A stretch of 64,000 nucleotides of DNA from Streptomyces violaceorubidus (GCF_000717995.1 NZ_JODM01000030.1:62001-126000); one strand, 5' to 3'. Counted from the first letter of the stretch, positions 27,054-35,971 are shown. Notes: generated by a model not told the origin, from the sequence alone. Numbers and translations: made by a program.

Positions 27054-27390
27054 GGAGCACCTCCTGGAGTAGGGCGGTATCGGGGTGCGACGCGGCGGTC
27101 TGGCCCAGGCGCGGGTGGCGGGCGGTGATGGACCCGGTGGCGAGCAGGTCGCCGAGCAGGATGCGGACCACCGTGATCGGCAGGGCCAGCTCGGCGGCGA
27201 CCTCGACCACGGCCGTGGGGTGCCGGCACAGGTCGAGGATGCGCACGTGCTCCGACTGCATGCCGGCCGACGGGCCGCACTCGGCGACCACGAGGGTGAC
27301 GAGGTCGAACGAGTCGTCGGCACGGCTGCGTCCGCCCGTGACCGTGTAGAGCCGGTCGGGTGGGCCGGTGTCCACGGGCCTGCGCGTCAC
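27034..27390 (-). CDS. cvnC: Conservon DUF742 protein (CvnC-type)
   Basis: A 118-residue DUF742 protein with the conserved 'RLYTVTGGRS' start and a winged-helix-like core, 'EHVRILDLCRHPTAVVEVAA' to 'VRILLGDLLATGSI'. These proteins sit between the roadblock protein and the GTPase in conservons, and the helix-turn-helix resemblance suggests binding of a partner or DNA. The GTG at 27390 overlaps the CvnB stop as GTGA. It is normal in length. Confidence 0.93.
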   Translation of the reverse strand: MTRRPVDTGPPDRLYTVTGGRSRADDSFDLVTLVVAECGPSAGMQSEHVRILDLCRHPTAVVEVAAELALPITVVRILLGDLLATGSITARHPRLGQTAASHPDTALLQEVLHGLRNL

Positions 27391-27845
27391 GACGGGCTGC
27401 CGCCGGGGACGGCGTGGCGCGGCTCGGCCCTCAGGTGCTCACCGATCTGCTCGACCAGTTCGGTCATCTGGTGGCCCACCACGCCGGGATCGGCGTCCTC
27501 CACCGCGACGACGGCCAGGTGCGCGCCCTCACCCGCCTCCACGATGAACAGCAGTCCCCCGTGGAACTCGGTCATGGAGTGCCGGACGCCACCCGTTCCG
27601 TTGCCGAACTCGACGGAGGCGCCCTGGGCGAGTGCCTGGATGCCCGAGCAGATCGCGGCGAGCTGGTCGGCCCGGTCCAGGGTGAGGTGTTCGGTCCAGC
27701 AGAGCTTGAGGCCGTCGCGCGAGAGGACGAGGGCGTGGCGGGTGCCGGGGGTGCGGTCCAGGAGGTTCTGCAGGAGCCAGGTGAGGCTGTTGTCGGTGGT
27801 CTGCATGATGGGTGCGGGGACGGTGGTTCCAGGTGCTGCGGGCAC
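27387..27845 (-). CDS. cvnB: Conservon roadblock/LC7 protein (CvnB-type)
   Basis: A 152-residue roadblock/LC7-domain protein ('LTWLLQNLLDRTPGTRHALV', 'ADQLAAICSGIQALAQGASV', 'MTEFHGGLLFIVEAGEGAHL'), a likely GTPase-activating or dimerisation partner of CvnD. The GTG at 27845 was chosen over the ATG at 27806 because only the GTG has a ribosome site (GGAGG, 9 nt away). It is second gene of the conservon. Confidence 0.92.
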   Translation of the reverse strand: MPAAPGTTVPAPIMQTTDNSLTWLLQNLLDRTPGTRHALVLSRDGLKLCWTEHLTLDRADQLAAICSGIQALAQGASVEFGNGTGGVRHSMTEFHGGLLFIVEAGEGAHLAVVAVEDADPGVVGHQMTELVEQIGEHLRAEPRHAVPGGSPS

Positions 27846-27963
27846 CGGCCCGTTCCTCCAATCTCACGAGCGACACGGGCAAGAGGGTCGGGGCACCGGT
27901 ACGGAGCCGTGCGGCGCGGCGCGGTGCGGTTGCGACGGGGGCGCGGGACGGGCGCGCGGCCGC

Positions 27964-29694
27964 CTAGCCCGGGGCCGGCGGTTCGGACTCGGGTGCCCCG
28001 GACGCCGCTGCGGACCGGCGTCCGCGGTGGAAGGCGCCGAAGCTGGCCCCGGCGTCGCGGGAGGCCGACGCGGCCGGGGCGGCGGGCTGCCGGTGGTGGT
28101 CGCGGCGTTCCCGCTCGGCCTCCGCCTCGGCCATCGCGCGGCCCGGGGAGCGCATGGGCAGGCCGCCCGGCGTGGCGGGCGCGGGTCCGCGGTGCGCCGC
28201 CGGTTCGGGCAGCTCCACCGGCTCCGCCGGCCGGACGTCCGGGACGCGCCGGGTGAGGGCCGGGGCCTCCGCGGCCGGGGCGGGGCCGGGGACGGGGACG
28301 GCGCCGCCCCCGCCGAAGGTACGGCCGGTCAGCACCAGTCCCGGATCCCGCTGCTGGGCGAGCAGTTGGGGCGGCACCAGGACGACGACTCCCGTGCCGC
28401 CGCGCGAGGAGGGACGGTAGCTCACGCCGACCCCGTACTTGGCGGCCAGCCGTCCCACCACGGCGAGGCCGAGGCGCGTGCCCTGCAACGAGGCGAGGTC
28501 GTTCATCCGCCCCGACACCGCCTCTTCGGCGTGGCGCATGGCGGCGTCGGCCATCTTCAGCCCGCTGTCCTCGATGGTGACGACGATTCCGGCGGTACGT
28601 TCCTCCACGTAGACGTGGACCTCGTCGATGGGCGGCGAGAAGTTGGCGGCGTTGTCCATGAGTTCGGCCAGCAGGTGCATGACGCCCTCGGCCGCGTAGC
28701 CGGAGATGGCGGCGTCGGTGGAGCAGTGCATCCGCACCCGCTGGTAGGCGGCGATCCGGCCGACGGCTCCGCGCAGGATGCTCTCCATCACGATGGGCCT
28801 GTTCCAGGCCCGGCTGGAGCGCCCGCCCATCAGGAGGGCCAGCCGGTCGGTGATGAGGCCGAGCTGCGAGGTGCTGTGGTCCAGGCGCAGCAGGTCTCCG
28901 AGGACCTCCTCGCCGTGACGATCCTGCATGTCCCTCAGATCGGCGAGCATGCCGACGGCCTTGGCCTGGACGCGGCTCAGCGACTTGGCGGAGGCGGCCT
29001 GCGCGGCGGCGGTGCGCCGTTCGCTGTGGGCCAGTTCCCGGACGAACAGCTCGGCGCAGGCGCGGGCCGGCGCTCCCCGGGGCCACTCCAGCTCGGCGAG
29101 GACGATCTCCGCCGAGGTGCCGTCCCGCAGCTTCTCCACCGCGGCGGGCAGGGTGCTGTTCGTCAGGTGTTCCAGCTCGGCGATGCCCTGGCGCGTCTCC
29201 CGCAGTGCCTGCTGCCGCCGGGACTCGGCGTCCGCGGCGTGCCGTACGGCGTCCTCCACCAGGACGGCGAAGCTCTGCACGACCTGACGCAGGTGCGGCC
29301 CGGAAGCGGGGGCGGTGTGGGCGACGGCCTCGTCCGCGCCGGTGCCGTCACGCACTTGCTGGGCGATGCCCGGCAGCGCCACGTTGACCAGGTGCACGAG
29401 CCCGGCGTTCTCCTGTGCGAGCTGGGCCTTGAGGGCGCTGATCTCCGCCCGCCGGGCCAGCGCGGTCCGGCGCGCCCGTCCGACCAGGTGGGAGCCGAGG
29501 ACGACGGACACGGCGACGCACAGCCAGGACGTCACGGCGAGGGTGGCGGTCCAGCCCCGAGCGGTCTCGGGAGCGGCCGCCCAGGCGGCACCGGCGGCCG
29601 CGGCCGCGGTCGGCAGCACGAGCAGCGGGGCGGCTGGGGTGGAGCGGTGAGGTTTCTGCGTCCGGGGCGGGGTGGGGGGTGCAGACACTGACAT
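27964..29694 (-). CDS. cvnA: Conservon sensor-like histidine kinase (CvnA-type)
   Basis: A 576-residue protein. Two N-terminal hydrophobic segments are followed by a long helical, nitrate-sensor-like region ('VNVALPGIAQQVRDGTGADE', 'LTNSTLPAAVEKLRDGTSAE'). A His in 'LLRLDHSTSQLGLITDRLAL' is followed by an ATPase domain with N box 'LLAELMDNAANFSPP', G1 'EDSGLKM' and G2 'GTRLGLAVVGRLA'. The last 130 residues are a Pro/Ala/Glu-rich disordered tail. No response regulator is adjacent; in conservons it signals through the CvnB-C-D complex. The ATG at 29694 has a plausible GAGGG site; an upstream GTG at 29760 lacks one. Confidence 0.93.
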   Translation of the reverse strand: MSVSAPPTPPRTQKPHRSTPAAPLLVLPTAAAAAGAAWAAAPETARGWTATLAVTSWLCVAVSVVLGSHLVGRARRTALARRAEISALKAQLAQENAGLVHLVNVALPGIAQQVRDGTGADEAVAHTAPASGPHLRQVVQSFAVLVEDAVRHAADAESRRQQALRETRQGIAELEHLTNSTLPAAVEKLRDGTSAEIVLAELEWPRGAPARACAELFVRELAHSERRTAAAQAASAKSLSRVQAKAVGMLADLRDMQDRHGEEVLGDLLRLDHSTSQLGLITDRLALLMGGRSSRAWNRPIVMESILRGAVGRIAAYQRVRMHCSTDAAISGYAAEGVMHLLAELMDNAANFSPPIDEVHVYVEERTAGIVVTIEDSGLKMADAAMRHAEEAVSGRMNDLASLQGTRLGLAVVGRLAAKYGVGVSYRPSSRGGTGVVVLVPPQLLAQQRDPGLVLTGRTFGGGGAVPVPGPAPAAEAPALTRRVPDVRPAEPVELPEPAAHRGPAPATPGGLPMRSPGRAMAEAEAERERRDHHRQPAAPAASASRDAGASFGAFHRGRRSAAASGAPESEPPAPG

Positions 29695-29930
29695 TCCGCG
29701 GTCCCTCGGGTCCTTGAGAGCGGGGAAAGGGCCGGTCGACCTGGGTCGGAGCCGTGCCACCGAGGAGTGGTGATCACTCCGGCGGGCTTGCGGCTCATGC
29801 TAGTCACCGGGTTGACCGCACAGGCCGGACCGGCCGCAGACCCCACCGAGGAGCGAACTTTCCCGACATCTCGGCGATCGAACTCACCGGTGTGCTACAG
29901 GCGTTCTGCATGGGGCGGGTGTTCCGGGCA

Positions 29931-29956
29931 GAGGCACCGGGCAGAGGCACCGGGCA
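29931..29956. repeat. 13-bp tandem duplication
   Basis: Two perfect 13-bp copies (29931-29943 and 29944-29956), followed by a weaker third, lie in the gap after the LysR-type pseudogene and before the conservon. The sequence has no obvious gene. Confidence 0.75.
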
Positions 29957-29988
29957 GACGTTCCGGGCGGATACGGAGCGCGTGGCGT

Positions 29989-30890
29989 TCAGTCGCCCAG
30001 ATGGCGGGCGAGCGCCCGGGCGACCTCCTGCGCGGCGGGTGCCGTCCACCGTCTGCGGTGCCGGGCGAGCCGTACCGGCACGTCGGGGAAGTCGGGCCCC
30101 TCGACCCGTACCAGGCGCCCGCGCCGCAGTTCCTCCGTCACCGTGGTCCGCGGCAGCAGGGTCAGTCCCAGTCCGGCCGCGACGCAGTTGCGCGCCGCGT
30201 CGACGCTGCCGAACCTGGTGAGCCGGGGCCTGGCGTCCGGCACCTCCAGCAGCCGGCGGGCCAGCGCGTCGCTGTAGGAGCAGCCCTCCTCCAGCAGGAA
30301 GAAGCTCTCCCCCGCGAGCTCCGGCCAGCCCACCGCCCGGTCCCGGGCCGCCAGGGGGTGTGCGGGGGCGGCGACGAGGACGAGTGGCTCACGGCCGACC
30401 GGCTCTGACGTCACGTCGGCGCAGTCCGTCGCCTCCTCCAGCAGCAGGGCGAGGTCGAGGCGTCCGGACCGCAGCCCTTCGACGCACTCCCGGGTCCCGG
30501 CCGCGTACAGGTGGACGTCCACCTCGGGATGGCTCGTGCGCAGCGCGGCGACCAGCCCCGGCAGCCGGCTCGCGCACAGGGACTCCGGGCTGCCGATCAC
30601 GGGCTGCCGATCACCACCCGCCCCGACACGGCACCGGCCTCCGCGCTCGCGGCCCGCAGCCGCGCGACCGCGTCGAGCACCTCCTCGGCGCGTTCGAGGA
30701 GGCGGCGCCCTGCGTCGGTGAGCAGCGCACCGCCGGGCAGGCGGTCGAAGAGCCGTACGCCGAGGTCCTGTTCCAGGGTGCGGATGTGCACGGTGACCGT
30801 GGACTGGGCCAGGTGCAGTTCGGCCGCGGCGGCGGTGAAGCCGCCGGTGCGGGCGAGCACGGTGAAGGTCGTCAGCAGTCGGGTGTCCAC
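29989..30890 (-). pseudogene. LysR-family regulator disrupted by a 14-bp tandem duplication
   Basis: The N-terminal helix-turn-helix 'RLLTTFTVLARTGGFTAAAA' and the linker are in one frame and end at a TGA just after 'GRVVIGSP'. The effector domain, from 'SPESLCASRLPGLVAALRTS' to the stop at 29989, is in another. A perfect 14-bp duplication (30587-30600 and 30601-30614) sits exactly at the switch. Removing one copy leaves 888 nt, 296 codons in one frame, a normal 295-residue LysR protein. The GTG at 30890 was chosen from the conserved start. It is divergent from the PhzF-like gene, its likely former target. Confidence 0.9.
30587..30614. repeat. 14-bp perfect tandem duplication within the LysR gene
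   Basis: Two identical adjacent copies of GGGCTGCCGATCAC. The second creates the frameshift and premature TGA in the LysR-type gene. Confidence 0.97.
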
Positions 30891-30929
30891 GGGGCCAGGG
30901 TATGCGGTTTGTCGATGGCATGGATCACA

Positions 30930-30939
30930 AACGATCGTT
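30930..30939. promoter_or_regulatory. Likely LysR-type operator core
   Basis: A perfect 10-bp palindrome, AACGATCGTT, with ATC...GAT flanks in the 85-bp gap between the divergent LysR-type and PhzF-like genes, a typical LysR site location. Confidence 0.55.
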
Positions 30940-30975
30940 GGACACGATCGCCCGACGGCTGGCAGCGTATCCGCC

Positions 30976-31839
30976 ATGACGACGGAGATCCTGCGCTACT
31001 CGGCCTTCACCCACGACCCGACGGGCGGCAACCGGGCCGGAGTGGTCCTCAACGCCGCCGGGCTGGACGACGCGGCGATGCTCGCGATCGCCGCCGAGGT
31101 GGGCTACTCGGAGACCGCGTTCGTCACCGGCGGCGATGTCGGGCGACGGCGGTTCCGGGTCCGCTACTTCAGTCCGCTGGCCGAGGTGGCGTTCTGCGGG
31201 CACGCGACGGTCGCGCTGGCCGTCGCCCTCGCCGAGCGGCTGGGCCCCGGCGAGGTCGTCCTGGACACGCCCGCCGGTGAGATCCCGGTGTCCACCGCGC
31301 TCGACGGCGGGTCAGGAGCGGTGCGGGCCACCCTGACCAGCGTGCCGACGCGTTCGCGCCCGGCCCTGCCCGCCGAACGCGACGCCGCGCTGCGGGCGCT
31401 CGGCTGGACGACGGCCGACCTGGATCCCGCCCTGCCCGCCCACGTGGCGTTCGGGGGCAACGACCACCTCGTGCTCGCCGCGGCGTCCCGGGCCCGGCTG
31501 GCCGACCTCGACTACGACTTCGACGATCTCGCCAAGGTCATGCGGCGGTACGGCTGGACGACGGTGGACCTGGTGTGGCGCGAGTCGGCCGAGCGCTACC
31601 ACGCCCGCAACCCGTTCCCCGTCGGCGGCGTCGTGGAGGACCCGGCGACGGGTGCGGCGGCCGCGGCGTTCGGCGGGTACCTCCGCGAACTGGGCCTGGT
31701 CACCGGACCGGCCGCGATCGCGATCCGCCAGGGCGAGGACATGGGCCGGACCAGCGAGCTGCTGATCGAGGTCAGTCCGACCGATCCGCGCACACGGGTC
31801 ACCGGGCAGGCCGTGCCGGTCTCCCAGGCGTCGGTCTGA
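30976..31839 (+). CDS. PhzF-family isomerase-like protein
   Basis: A 287-residue PhzF/diaminopimelate-epimerase-fold protein. The general acid/base Glu46 lies in 'EVGYSETAFV'. The two-lobe structure is visible in 'RYFSPLAEVAFCGHATVALA' and the matching C-terminal 'GVVEDPATGAAAAAFGGYL', which binds substrate. Despite the family name most members do not make phenazines, and no phz genes are nearby; an isomerase or epimerase of unknown substrate is the safe call. The ATG at 30976 lacks a ribosome site, so it may be leaderless. Its divergent LysR-type regulator is broken, so expression may now be fixed on or off. Confidence 0.9.
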   Translation: MTTEILRYSAFTHDPTGGNRAGVVLNAAGLDDAAMLAIAAEVGYSETAFVTGGDVGRRRFRVRYFSPLAEVAFCGHATVALAVALAERLGPGEVVLDTPAGEIPVSTALDGGSGAVRATLTSVPTRSRPALPAERDAALRALGWTTADLDPALPAHVAFGGNDHLVLAAASRARLADLDYDFDDLAKVMRRYGWTTVDLVWRESAERYHARNPFPVGGVVEDPATGAAAAAFGGYLRELGLVTGPAAIAIRQGEDMGRTSELLIEVSPTDPRTRVTGQAVPVSQASV

Positions 31840-31907
31840 GACCACCCCAACACCGTCTGGGCGACTGTGGGATGCGGTGGGGCCCGACTGCGGTTCGGAT
31901 GGGTGCC

Positions 31908-32747
31908 ATGCGCAGACCCATAGCCGTGGCGAAACGCCACTCACGCCTGCTCACCTCAGGCGTCGTCCTCGCCGCCCAGTCACTCCTCCTGACCCTGGCC
32001 GTCGTCCCGGCCACCGCCTCCGCCGACGACACCCGGACACCCGCTCGCGGCACCGCCCACATGGGCACCGGCGTCCTCGCCCACGAAGGGATCCAGGGCC
32101 GCCCCGTCGGCACCCGCGTCGCCCAGACCGAGGGGGTGGACGTCTCCAGCCACCAGGGCAACGTCGCCTGGTCGACGCTCTGGAACAGCGGCGTGAAGTG
32201 GGCCTATGTGAAGGCCACCGAGGGGACCTCCTACCGCAACCCCTACTTCGCCCAGCAGTACGGCGGTTCGTACGACGCCGGAATGATCCGCGGCGCGTAC
32301 CACTTCGCGACCCCGGACACCGCGGGCGGCGCCGCCCAGGCCGACTACTTCGTCGATCACGGCGGCGGCTGGTCGAAGGACGGCAAGACGCTGCCGGGGG
32401 TCCTCGACATCGAGTACAACCCGTACGGGGCCACGTGCTACGGACGGACGCACAGTCAGATGGTGAGCTGGATCCGGGCCTTCCTGGACCGGTACAAGCA
32501 GCGCACCGGCCGCCATGCCGCCCTCTACACCTCCACCAACTGGTGGACGCAGTGCACCGGGAACTACAGCGGTTTCGGCGCGAACAACCCCTTGTGGGTC
32601 GCCCGCTACGCCTCGACCGTGGGGACCCTCCCGGCCGGCTGGGACTTCCACACGATGTGGCAGTACACCTCGTCCGGGCCGACCGTCGGGGACCATGACA
32701 AGTTCAACGGGTCGCTGGACCGCGTCAAGGCCCTGGCCACGGGCTGA
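31908..32747 (+). CDS. Secreted GH25 lysozyme (N-acetylmuramidase)
   Basis: A 279-residue exported muramidase of glycoside hydrolase family 25. A signal peptide with basic start and hydrophobic core ends near 'TASADD', followed by a short propeptide-like region. The catalytic domain has 'GVDVSSHQGNVAWSTL', 'YVKATEGTSYRNPYF', 'HFATPDTAGGAAQADYF' and the Asp-x-Glu pair in 'VLDIEYNPYG', ending 'WQYTSSGPTVGDHDKFNG'. It should cleave peptidoglycan in the Streptomyces cellosyl manner. The start is uncertain: ATG codons at 31872, 31899 and 31908 are in frame; 31908 puts the basic residues at the N-terminus. It converges on the FAD subunit gene across a strong hairpin. Confidence 0.92.
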   Translation: MRRPIAVAKRHSRLLTSGVVLAAQSLLLTLAVVPATASADDTRTPARGTAHMGTGVLAHEGIQGRPVGTRVAQTEGVDVSSHQGNVAWSTLWNSGVKWAYVKATEGTSYRNPYFAQQYGGSYDAGMIRGAYHFATPDTAGGAAQADYFVDHGGGWSKDGKTLPGVLDIEYNPYGATCYGRTHSQMVSWIRAFLDRYKQRTGRHAALYTSTNWWTQCTGNYSGFGANNPLWVARYASTVGTLPAGWDFHTMWQYTSSGPTVGDHDKFNGSLDRVKALATG

Positions 32748-32757
32748 CTCGGTCCGT

Positions 32758-32795
32758 CCCCTCGCCGGCCGCCGGGTTCAGCGGCCGGCGAGGGG
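32758..32795. terminator. Bidirectional terminator between lysozyme and FAD-subunit genes
   Basis: A perfect 15-bp inverted repeat (32758-32772 with 32781-32795) with an 8-nt loop that contains the stop codon of the minus-strand gene. Confidence 0.9.
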
Positions 32796-33500
32796 GCCCA
32801 GAATGTCGGTGACCTGCTCGCGCACCATGTCCCGGGCCCCGGCCGGCAGCGCGCCGATGTCCGTCCGCTCCAGGGCGCCGAGGGTCTCGTCGGCGCCCGC
32901 GTCGCACCCGGCGCTCTCGCTGAGCACGTCGTAGCCGTCGCGGACGGCGACCCGCAGCCGGTGCCGGCCGTCACCGTCGGCGTGCACGGCGGTGGCGACC
33001 ACCAGGGGCGGCGGGCCGCCGGCCTCGGCGGGCTGCTTGCGGTAGCCGCTGGCCACCGGAGTGCGCCAGCGCAGGCCGAGCAGCAGGTGACGCTTCGCCA
33101 TCACCTCGGCCAGATCGGTCTCGTAGGGCCGGTCCGGGCCCAGCACCGTGGCGCGGGCGTCCAGGACGAGGGCCGCGGGCAACAGGCAGCGCAGACTGCT
33201 GCCGACCAGGTTGCCGCCGACCGTCGCCGCCCGGCGTACGGCTCCGGTGCCGACCGAGCCCGCCGCCCGGCGCAGTACCTCCGGTACCCGGTCGTCTATC
33301 CGGTGCAGCACCACGGCCGCGCCCAGCGACTCGGGTTCGACGGCGGTCGCCTCCGGCAGTCCGCGCAGCGACATGGCCAGCTCCGGGAAGCCGTCGCGCT
33401 GCCAGGTGGCCCACACCAGGGTGGCCCCGCCGACGGGCACCGCGCCCTGCGCCAGGCACTCCTGCGCTTCCGTCACGGTCGTGGGCTGACGCAACTGCAT
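32778..33500 (-). CDS. FAD-binding subunit of a molybdenum hydroxylase (CoxM-like), orphan
   Basis: A 240-residue protein of the xanthine-dehydrogenase/CO-dehydrogenase medium-subunit family. It has the FAD phosphate loop 'AVPVGGATLVWATW' and the second FAD motif 'AATVGGNLVGSSLRCLLPAA', then the C-terminal small domain. Such subunits normally pass electrons between an iron-sulfur and a molybdopterin subunit encoded next to them; neither is found here, and the protein is shorter than usual (about 280). The ATG at 33500 has only a weak site. It may be a remnant, or serve partners encoded elsewhere. Confidence 0.8.
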   Translation of the reverse strand: MQLRQPTTVTEAQECLAQGAVPVGGATLVWATWQRDGFPELAMSLRGLPEATAVEPESLGAAVVLHRIDDRVPEVLRRAAGSVGTGAVRRAATVGGNLVGSSLRCLLPAALVLDARATVLGPDRPYETDLAEVMAKRHLLLGLRWRTPVASGYRKQPAEAGGPPPLVVATAVHADGDGRHRLRVAVRDGYDVLSESAGCDAGADETLGALERTDIGALPAGARDMVREQVTDILGPLAGR

Positions 33501-34561
33501 GGCGATCGACCTGCTTCCCGGGAGTCGGCGGCCGGACGACACCGCGTCTTCCGCCGGGTGATCACGGTCACTGGGATTGTCCGCACCGTGAAGGGGGCGC
33601 GTACAGGGCTCACTCGTTTTCCGTGTGCGCCTTCCGCGCGCTGGTGCGCCTGCGGGGGCTCGGCTGCCGTCTCACGGCCCGAGGAGCGCGTCGGCCAGTT
33701 CGGCGCCCAGTCGTTCGCCGTCCTTGCGGCCCCGTTCGGGGACCTGTGTGTTCCAGGCCGCCGCCGCGCGGTCCAGGGCCTCGGCACAGGCCTGCCAGGC
33801 ACACGGCGCCACCCAGAACCGCCCCGGCCTGGGGGAGGAGCGGACGGGCGACGGAGCGGTCGCTGAGCCGTGCCTGCACGGTCACCCGCCGGCGTCCGTC
33901 GGGGCGGGGCGCGGTACGACCGTCACCGGGACACGGGCGAGCGGGTGCGTGCGGGTCCCGCTCAGAGGGGCGCGGGACGGGTGGCGGCCGTGGCCCGTCG
34001 CCTGCCACCGTCTGCCGAGGTCGAGGTGCGGACGTCCGGTGCCGCCGAGGTGTCTGGCCCGCTTGCCGCCGCTCCAGCGCAGCGCCACCGACAGCCACGC
34101 CGTGCGGGGCCGTTCGGCGCTCCTGAGCCCGAGTGCGCAGACCAGGCGGGCGCGATGGGCGGGTCGCCGTCGAGAGTGTCGACCTCCAGCGCCGTCTCCC
34201 GGCGGCGGTCCCAGGAGACACGGTGAGGCACTGGTCGGCGTCCGGTGCACCGTCCTGATCGCGCACGGGCGGTACTGCGCGCGCCCGCCCCCAGGTGCCT
34301 CCCCCGTGCCGGCACCAGGCCCGGCACCGGACGTCCGTCGGGCAGCCGCAGGCGTGTTCCCTCGACGTCCGTGCCCTCGGCCAGGTCGTGCAGCGCGGCG
34401 ACGCACGACTCCAGCCGGCGGCGGGGTACGGGGGCGAGGGCCACGGTGTGCCGGAAGCGGGCCATGCGGCGAGGACGGCCGCTCGCGGGGCGCCACGTCA
34501 CGGGTTTGCCCGGGCAGTGAGCGGGCGCCGTTGGTTGCCGGTTCCCGGAGTGCGGGCGGCG
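33501..34561. other. 1-kb stretch with decayed minus-strand reading frames
   Basis: No intact gene is convincing. On the minus strand, a frame ending with TGA at about 33674 contains the protein-like 'RFWVAPCAWQACAEALDRAA' then 'NTQVPERGRKDGERLGAELA', without a start. A second, starting near 34501, reads 'ARFRHTVALAPVPRRRLESC' and 'GTRLRLPDGRPVPGLVPARG' before losing protein character around 34250; coding-like sequence seems to resume in a different frame ('RLVCALGLRSAERPRTAWLS'). These look like one or two frameshifted genes of unknown family. Confidence 0.4.
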
Positions 34562-35302
34562 TCAGCGGCCGTCCTCCCCCGGACGCCGCGCGACGAAGAC
34601 GAACTCCCGCCCCTCGCGGTCCGGTGCCCCGCGCACCTCCCGCACCAGGTACCCCTGTTCGGCCAGGTCGGCCGCCACTTCCTCCCGCTCCCGGAAGCGC
34701 AGGGTCGAGTCGGAGGTCAGCACCTCGCCGTCCGCGCCGAAGACGTAGGTCCACCGGAAGGTGACCATCGGAACGCTCACGTCCAGCAGCCGGCACCAGC
34801 TCTCGACGGTGCCCACGCCGGGGACGTCCGCGATCCGGTGCGTGTGCTCGCGGGTCCACTCCTCCCAGGCGCGCCGGGCCGGGTCCCGGGTTTCGAACAC
34901 CAGGTGCCCGCCGGGCCGCAGGGCCTCGTACGCGCCGCGCAGCGTCCCCTGCCAGGAGGGCCGGTCGGTGATGGCCTGGGCGACGTTCGCCGTCATGGTG
35001 GCGAGGTCGACGCGGAGCGCGGGGAGCGAGGTGGCGTCGCCCTCGATCCAGCGCACCCGGTCGGCGCCCGGCCGGCCACGGGCCACGTCGAGGCTGGCCC
35101 CGGCGGGGTCGACGCCGACGACCTCGATGCCGCGACCGGCCAGCAGCAGGGCGAACACCCCGGTCCCGCAGCCGATGTCCAGCACGCGCCGCGCCCCGAA
35201 CCCCTCGGCCATGCGCAGATACGGGACGAGGTCGCCGCGGTCGGTGTCGAGCACGTCGTAGAGCGCGGCGAGCCTCGGATGCCGGAAGCACTCGTCAGCC
35301 AT
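34562..35302 (-). CDS. SAM-dependent class I methyltransferase
   Basis: A 246-residue Rossmann-fold methyltransferase. Motif I is 'RRVLDIGCGTGVFALLLA', the acidic residue of motif II follows in 'EVVGVDPAGASLDVARGRPG', then 'WIEGDATSLP' and 'YEALRPGGHLVFETRDP'. The C-terminal beta-strand domain is typical of small-molecule O- or N-methyltransferases. The ATG at 35302 is well supported by 'MADECFRHPRLAALYDVLD'. It stands alone, divergent from the flavodoxin-like gene (38-bp gap). Substrate unknown. Confidence 0.92.
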   Translation of the reverse strand: MADECFRHPRLAALYDVLDTDRGDLVPYLRMAEGFGARRVLDIGCGTGVFALLLAGRGIEVVGVDPAGASLDVARGRPGADRVRWIEGDATSLPALRVDLATMTANVAQAITDRPSWQGTLRGAYEALRPGGHLVFETRDPARRAWEEWTREHTHRIADVPGVGTVESWCRLLDVSVPMVTFRWTYVFGADGEVLTSDSTLRFREREEVAADLAEQGYLVREVRGAPDREGREFVFVARRPGEDGR

Positions 35303-35340
35303 ACGGCCGACGATAGCGCCGGAGCCACCGGGGAACACGG

Positions 35341-35952
35341 GTGAGCATGCGCGCACTCGTGATCAACTGCACCCTCAAACCCTCCCCCCAGCCGTCGAAC
35401 ACCGAGGCGCTCGCCGCCACGGTCATCGCGGCGCTCAAGGGCCACGGGGCGGAGGTGGACGTCGTACGGGCCGTCGACCTGAACCTGAAACCGGGGGTCG
35501 AGACCGACATGGGCGACGGGGACGACTGGCCCGACGTGCACGCGAGGCTGCTGGCCTCGCAGATCCTGATCATCGCGTCGCCGACCTGGCTGGGCCGTCC
35601 CTCCTCCGTGGCCCAGCGGGTCCTGGAACGCATGGACGCGATGCTCTCCGAGACCGACGACGAGGACCGCCCGGTCGCCTACAACCGTGTCGCCGGTGTC
35701 CTGGTCACCGGGAACGAGGACGGCGCCCACCACGTCATCAGCGAGATCAGCGGCGGGCTCGCGGACATCGGCTACACCATCCCCGGCCAGGCCTGGACCT
35801 ACTGGCACCTCGGTCCCGGCCCGGGTCCGGACTTCCTCGACGACGAGCGCGGCCACGAGTGGTCGGTCTCCACCGGCCGGGCCATGGCGTCCAACCTCGT
35901 GCACGCGGCGCGGGCCCTCGGCGCGATGCCGCTGCCCGCCCCGCCGTCCTGA
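35341..35952 (+). CDS. Flavodoxin-like NAD(P)H/FMN oxidoreductase
   Basis: A 203-residue flavodoxin-fold protein. The FMN phosphate loop is 'INCTLKPSPQPSNTEALA', the isoalloxazine-contact loop 'ILIIASPTWLGRPSSVAQRV', and the third loop 'GVLVTGNEDGAHHVISEIS'. It probably reduces FMN, quinones or a flavoprotein partner using NAD(P)H. The GTG at 35341 and an ATG two codons later are both possible starts. It precedes dpsA by about 90 bp on the same strand but dpsA has its own stress promoter. A role in oxidative-stress defence is inference from position. Confidence 0.9.
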   Translation: MSMRALVINCTLKPSPQPSNTEALAATVIAALKGHGAEVDVVRAVDLNLKPGVETDMGDGDDWPDVHARLLASQILIIASPTWLGRPSSVAQRVLERMDAMLSETDDEDRPVAYNRVAGVLVTGNEDGAHHVISEISGGLADIGYTIPGQAWTYWHLGPGPGPDFLDDERGHEWSVSTGRAMASNLVHAARALGAMPLPAPPS

Positions 35953-35971
35953 CCGGAGGCCGCCCGCGCAT

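Noticed and set aside
30976..31839. Phenazine biosynthesis role for the PhzF-like protein
   Set aside because: No other phz genes are present; the family is broad and mostly unrelated to phenazines.
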